From Pseudanabaena sp. UBA1465 (GTDB lineage: Bacteria > Cyanobacteriota > Cyanobacteriia > Pseudanabaenales > Pseudanabaenaceae), in the NCBI GenBank assembly GCA_002325645.1, contig DCSN01000121.1, forward strand, positions 17,114 through 39,916: 22,803 bases of DNA. The letters are read 5' to 3'. Positions 20,660 to 22,803 of this stretch are shown here, one piece after another (positions within the stretch are counted from its first letter, which is position 1; each line of letters starts with the position of its first letter). The position numbers and the translations under genes are program-made. Below the pieces are notes generated by a model that was not told the origin of the DNA, ran no database searches, and saw only the letters and a list, made by a program, of their open reading frames with translations.

Positions 20660-21480
20660 GTCATCAGATCGATAGTCTGGCTTACACAAATCACTTGCGA
20701 TCGCTGCCGCCCAGTCACAAGCTGTTGTTTGCGATCGCCCTATTAATCCTCTCGCTAATTTCCCATCCGCTTGGGCAAATATTAATTAGTCTTTGGCTGA
20801 TGCTTTGGATTGTGATTTATGCCAAAATTCCCGCTCATATCTACGGCCGACTTCTATCCCTACCCCTAGGATTTTGGCTGACCAGTGTTCCTGTATTGGT
20901 GATTAATGGTGTTAGCTTAGATGCGCTTCAGTCAGTCCAGTCAGTCCAGTCAGTTCAGTCAGTCCAGTCAGATGTTTGGCAAGGATGGCATATGGTAATT
21001 GGGAACTTCTATTTGTATGTTAGTCAAACGGGACTGCATCAAGTGGGGTTGCTATTTACCCGCGCTTTAGCCACAACGAGTAGTATGTTTTTTATCTTGC
21101 TAACAATTCCATTTACGGAAGTGTTGCAGATTTTTAAAGGATTGCGTTGTCCATCGCTCTTAGTCGAGTTAATGATGATGATGTATCGATTCATCTTTAC
21201 TTTATTAGCGATCGCCGATGAACTTTGGATCGCCCAAAATTCTCGCTGTGGCTATCGCACTTGGCGGCGAGGAATGTCAAGTTTGGGGCTTTTAATCGGG
21301 CAGTTACTTCAGCGATCGCTTTTATGTTATCGTCAAGTTTCATTAAGCATGGCAGCAAGAGGATTTAATGGCGAACTGCGCGTTTGGCATTCTTATGCTT
21401 ATCAACCTTCGTGGCGGTATGCGATCGAAGCAATCATTGGTTACATAGCTCTAATATCTCTGAATATCGTAATTGCTTGA
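20656..21480 (+). CDS. cbiQ: Cobalt ECF transporter T component CbiQ
   Basis: A 274-aa energy-coupling transmembrane protein. Several hydrophobic helices are followed by two cytoplasmic coupling regions, including SRCGYRTWRRG and the signature Ala-Ala-Arg-Gly (SMAARGFNGE) near residue 235, that dock to the ATPase. A short tandem insert, four QSV units plus QS, sits at about residues 92-105 in a loop and is encoded by a 9-bp DNA repeat, unusual for this family. Coupled to cbiN and cbiO by overlaps. Confidence 0.92.
   Translation: MSHQIDSLAYTNHLRSLPPSHKLLFAIALLILSLISHPLGQILISLWLMLWIVIYAKIPAHIYGRLLSLPLGFWLTSVPVLVINGVSLDALQSVQSVQSVQSVQSDVWQGWHMVIGNFYLYVSQTGLHQVGLLFTRALATTSSMFFILLTIPFTEVLQIFKGLRCPSLLVELMMMMYRFIFTLLAIADELWIAQNSRCGYRTWRRGMSSLGLLIGQLLQRSLLCYRQVSLSMAARGFNGELRVWHSYAYQPSWRYAIEAIIGYIALISLNIVIA
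20929..20970 (+). repeat. In-frame 9-bp minisatellite within cbiQ
   Basis: Unit CAGTCAGTC is present 4.7 times: copies at 20929, 20938, 20947 (last base T), 20956, and a partial CAGTCA at 20965-20970. The period is a multiple of three, so changes in copy number would add or remove QSV triplets without shifting the frame. Confidence 0.95.
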
Positions 21481-22334
21481 TGTCTGAATGGATTCTCGAA
21501 TTTGTTAATGTTAATTACAGCTATCCCTGCAATCTTCAGCCTGCAATTCAGTCTTTAGATCTGAAAGTTCCTGCTGGTAAAAAATGCGGATTGATCGGTC
21601 AAAATGGTTGTGGTAAAACTACTTTTTTTCTGTTAGCAAATGGGCTGTATCGACCTAAAGATGGAACGATTTATTGGCAAGGTAACCCAATTCAATATGA
21701 TCGCCGATCGCTAACACAACTACGTCAACAAATTGGATTAGTATTTCAAAATCCCGAACATCAATTAGTAGCTTCGATTGTCGAAGAAGATATTTCTTAT
21801 GGGTTGTGTAATTTGGGTTTACCAGAATCGGAAATTGCGCGACGCACACAACAGGCGATCGCGGATTTTGATCTGCAAGAGCTAGCCCATCAGCCGATTC
21901 ACAATCTTAGCTTAGGGCAGAAAAAACGAGTTTCGATCGCCGATGTCATGGTTCTCCAACCCCAATTATTGCTACTTGATGAACCGACAGCTTATCTTGA
22001 TCCCCGCCATACCAGCGAATTGATTGGACAACTTCACCAAATTCATGCTTCTGGCACGACAATTCTTTTAGCGAGTCACGATCTCGATTTTGTATATAGT
22101 TGGGCTGATTGGGTTTTGGTAATGGATCGAGGACAACTAATTCTAGAAGGAACTCCCGAAGCTGTTTTTGAACATCGCGATATTCTCGAAGAATTACAGC
22201 TTGGCGTGCCATTGGCGATCGCGCTCATAGAGGACATCAAAGCGATCGCCGCCACAAATGGCGATATAATATCATTAAATTTAGAACAACTAAAGCAACG
22301 AATTTTTCTAAGGTCAAATAATTATGTGGGATGA
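21480..22334 (+). CDS. cbiO: Cobalt ECF transporter ATPase CbiO
   Basis: The 284-aa ABC ATPase of the cobalt importer. Walker A is GQNGCGKTT (about residues 38-46). The Q-loop is VFQNPEHQL, the signature LSLGQKKR, Walker B LLLLDEPTAYLD, and the switch His in LLASHDLDF. ATG at 21480 shares one base with the cbiQ stop (TGATG), which is the credible start; an in-frame codon 96 nt earlier lies in cbiQ. Complete at normal length. The 3' end overlaps the next gene by 11 nt. Confidence 0.95.
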   Translation: MSEWILEFVNVNYSYPCNLQPAIQSLDLKVPAGKKCGLIGQNGCGKTTFFLLANGLYRPKDGTIYWQGNPIQYDRRSLTQLRQQIGLVFQNPEHQLVASIVEEDISYGLCNLGLPESEIARRTQQAIADFDLQELAHQPIHNLSLGQKKRVSIADVMVLQPQLLLLDEPTAYLDPRHTSELIGQLHQIHASGTTILLASHDLDFVYSWADWVLVMDRGQLILEGTPEAVFEHRDILEELQLGVPLAIALIEDIKAIAATNGDIISLNLEQLKQRIFLRSNNYVG

Positions 22335-22803
22335 ACGCTTTAGCTCTTCAGAATACATCTATGGGACTGCACCCAATGATTTTTTAGCTTCAGTTGCTTC
22401 TCAAATTCCCCAAGGCAAAGTTCTCTGTTTAGCCGATGGCGAAGGGCGCAATGGCACTCATTTGGCATCTTTGGGCTATGAGGTGGTCGCTGTCGATGGT
22501 TCGAGCGTGGGACTCGCCAAAACTCAAAAACTTGCCCAAGAAAAACAGGTGGAAATTTGCACAATTCATGCCGATCTTGCTGACTTTGTAATTGAATCGC
22601 AAACATGGGATGGAATTGTTTCGATCTTTTGCCACCTGCCGCCAGAATTGCGGGCTAAAGTACATCATCAAGCGATGCAGGGCTTAAAACCGAATGGTGT
22701 TTTCATTCTCGAAGCCTTTGCCCCTGAACAATTGCCCTACAATACAGGCGGCCCCAAAAATATTGATATGCTTCCCGATCTATCCCAGTTGCAACAGGAA
22801 CTA
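22324..22803 (+). CDS. Class I SAM-dependent methyltransferase (partial at window end)
   Basis: 160 codons are visible and the frame is still open at the window edge. Motif I is DGEGRNG (38-44), and an acidic ribose-binding Asp58 ends strand 2 (VVAVDGS). Further Rossmann strands follow (GIVSIFCHLP, GVFILEAFAP). It resembles TehB-like small-molecule methyltransferases; the substrate is unknown. ATG at 22324 lies inside the end of cbiO, which suggests translational coupling to the cobalt transporter and a possible but unproven link to B12 or metal(loid) metabolism. Confidence 0.85.
   Translation, partial: MWDERFSSSEYIYGTAPNDFLASVASQIPQGKVLCLADGEGRNGTHLASLGYEVVAVDGSSVGLAKTQKLAQEKQVEICTIHADLADFVIESQTWDGIVSIFCHLPPELRAKVHHQAMQGLKPNGVFILEAFAPEQLPYNTGGPKNIDMLPDLSQLQQEL

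Noticed and set aside
20929..20970. CRISPR-like repeat array
   Set aside because: The units are 9 bp, contiguous with no spacers, and translate in frame inside cbiQ.

Overview
The window is cyanobacterial chromosome. It carries a psbA gene for a complete photosystem II D1 protein, a bilin-forming heme oxygenase, and many copies of the HIP1 octamer GCGATCGC, which is typical of cyanobacteria. A filamentous, Pseudanabaena-like host is a guess from overall character, not a demonstrated placement. No rRNA, tRNA or CRISPR array was seen.

Layout. (1) 1-1800: a small hypothetical gene, peptide deformylase overlapping a DUF2237 gene, a truncated minus-strand gene and a palindromic repeat. (2) 1800-4100: a soft-metal or arsenical module. 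A MerR regulator has three Cys with the spacing of MerR/PbrR. It is followed by a DUF442 phosphatase-like protein, a small CxxC thioredoxin and a PF03773-type permease. Two near-identical MerR operators with 20-bp promoter spacers precede the regulator and the effector genes. (3) 4251-11017: a complete N-type F1Fo-ATPase operon of nine genes in the order R-B-E-F-A-G-D-C-Q. This is a circular permutation of the usual D-C-Q-R-B-E-F-A-G, and there is no delta-subunit gene. (4) 11018-15901: a psbA gene with the D1' (low-oxygen) signature A80/L158/A286, a Cys-rich nitronate monooxygenase-like flavoprotein, heme oxygenase, and a sulfide:quinone oxidoreductase-like flavoprotein. Related AT-rich dyads lie in the promoter regions of the first three, which suggests a co-regulated low-oxygen/sulfide set. 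(5) 15925-18830: small accessory genes (zinc ribbon, DUF433/DUF5615 toxin-antitoxin pair, lone antitoxin-like ORFs), a 2H-phosphoesterase/dual-specificity-phosphatase fusion, and a MITE-like palindrome flanked by a 6-bp direct repeat. (6) 18827-22803: an ICMT-like methyltransferase, then a cobalamin riboswitch controlling a cbiMNQO cobalt ECF transporter, with a SAM methyltransferase overlapping the end of cbiO and leaving the window.

Taken together, regions 2-4 look like an environmental-stress segment: metal/arsenical export, a second rotary ATPase suited to ion extrusion, and spare photosynthetic and tetrapyrrole parts for micro-oxic, perhaps sulfidic, conditions. The least explained items are the permuted ATPase operon, the shared dyads, the structured RNA after psbA and the 2H-DSP fusion.
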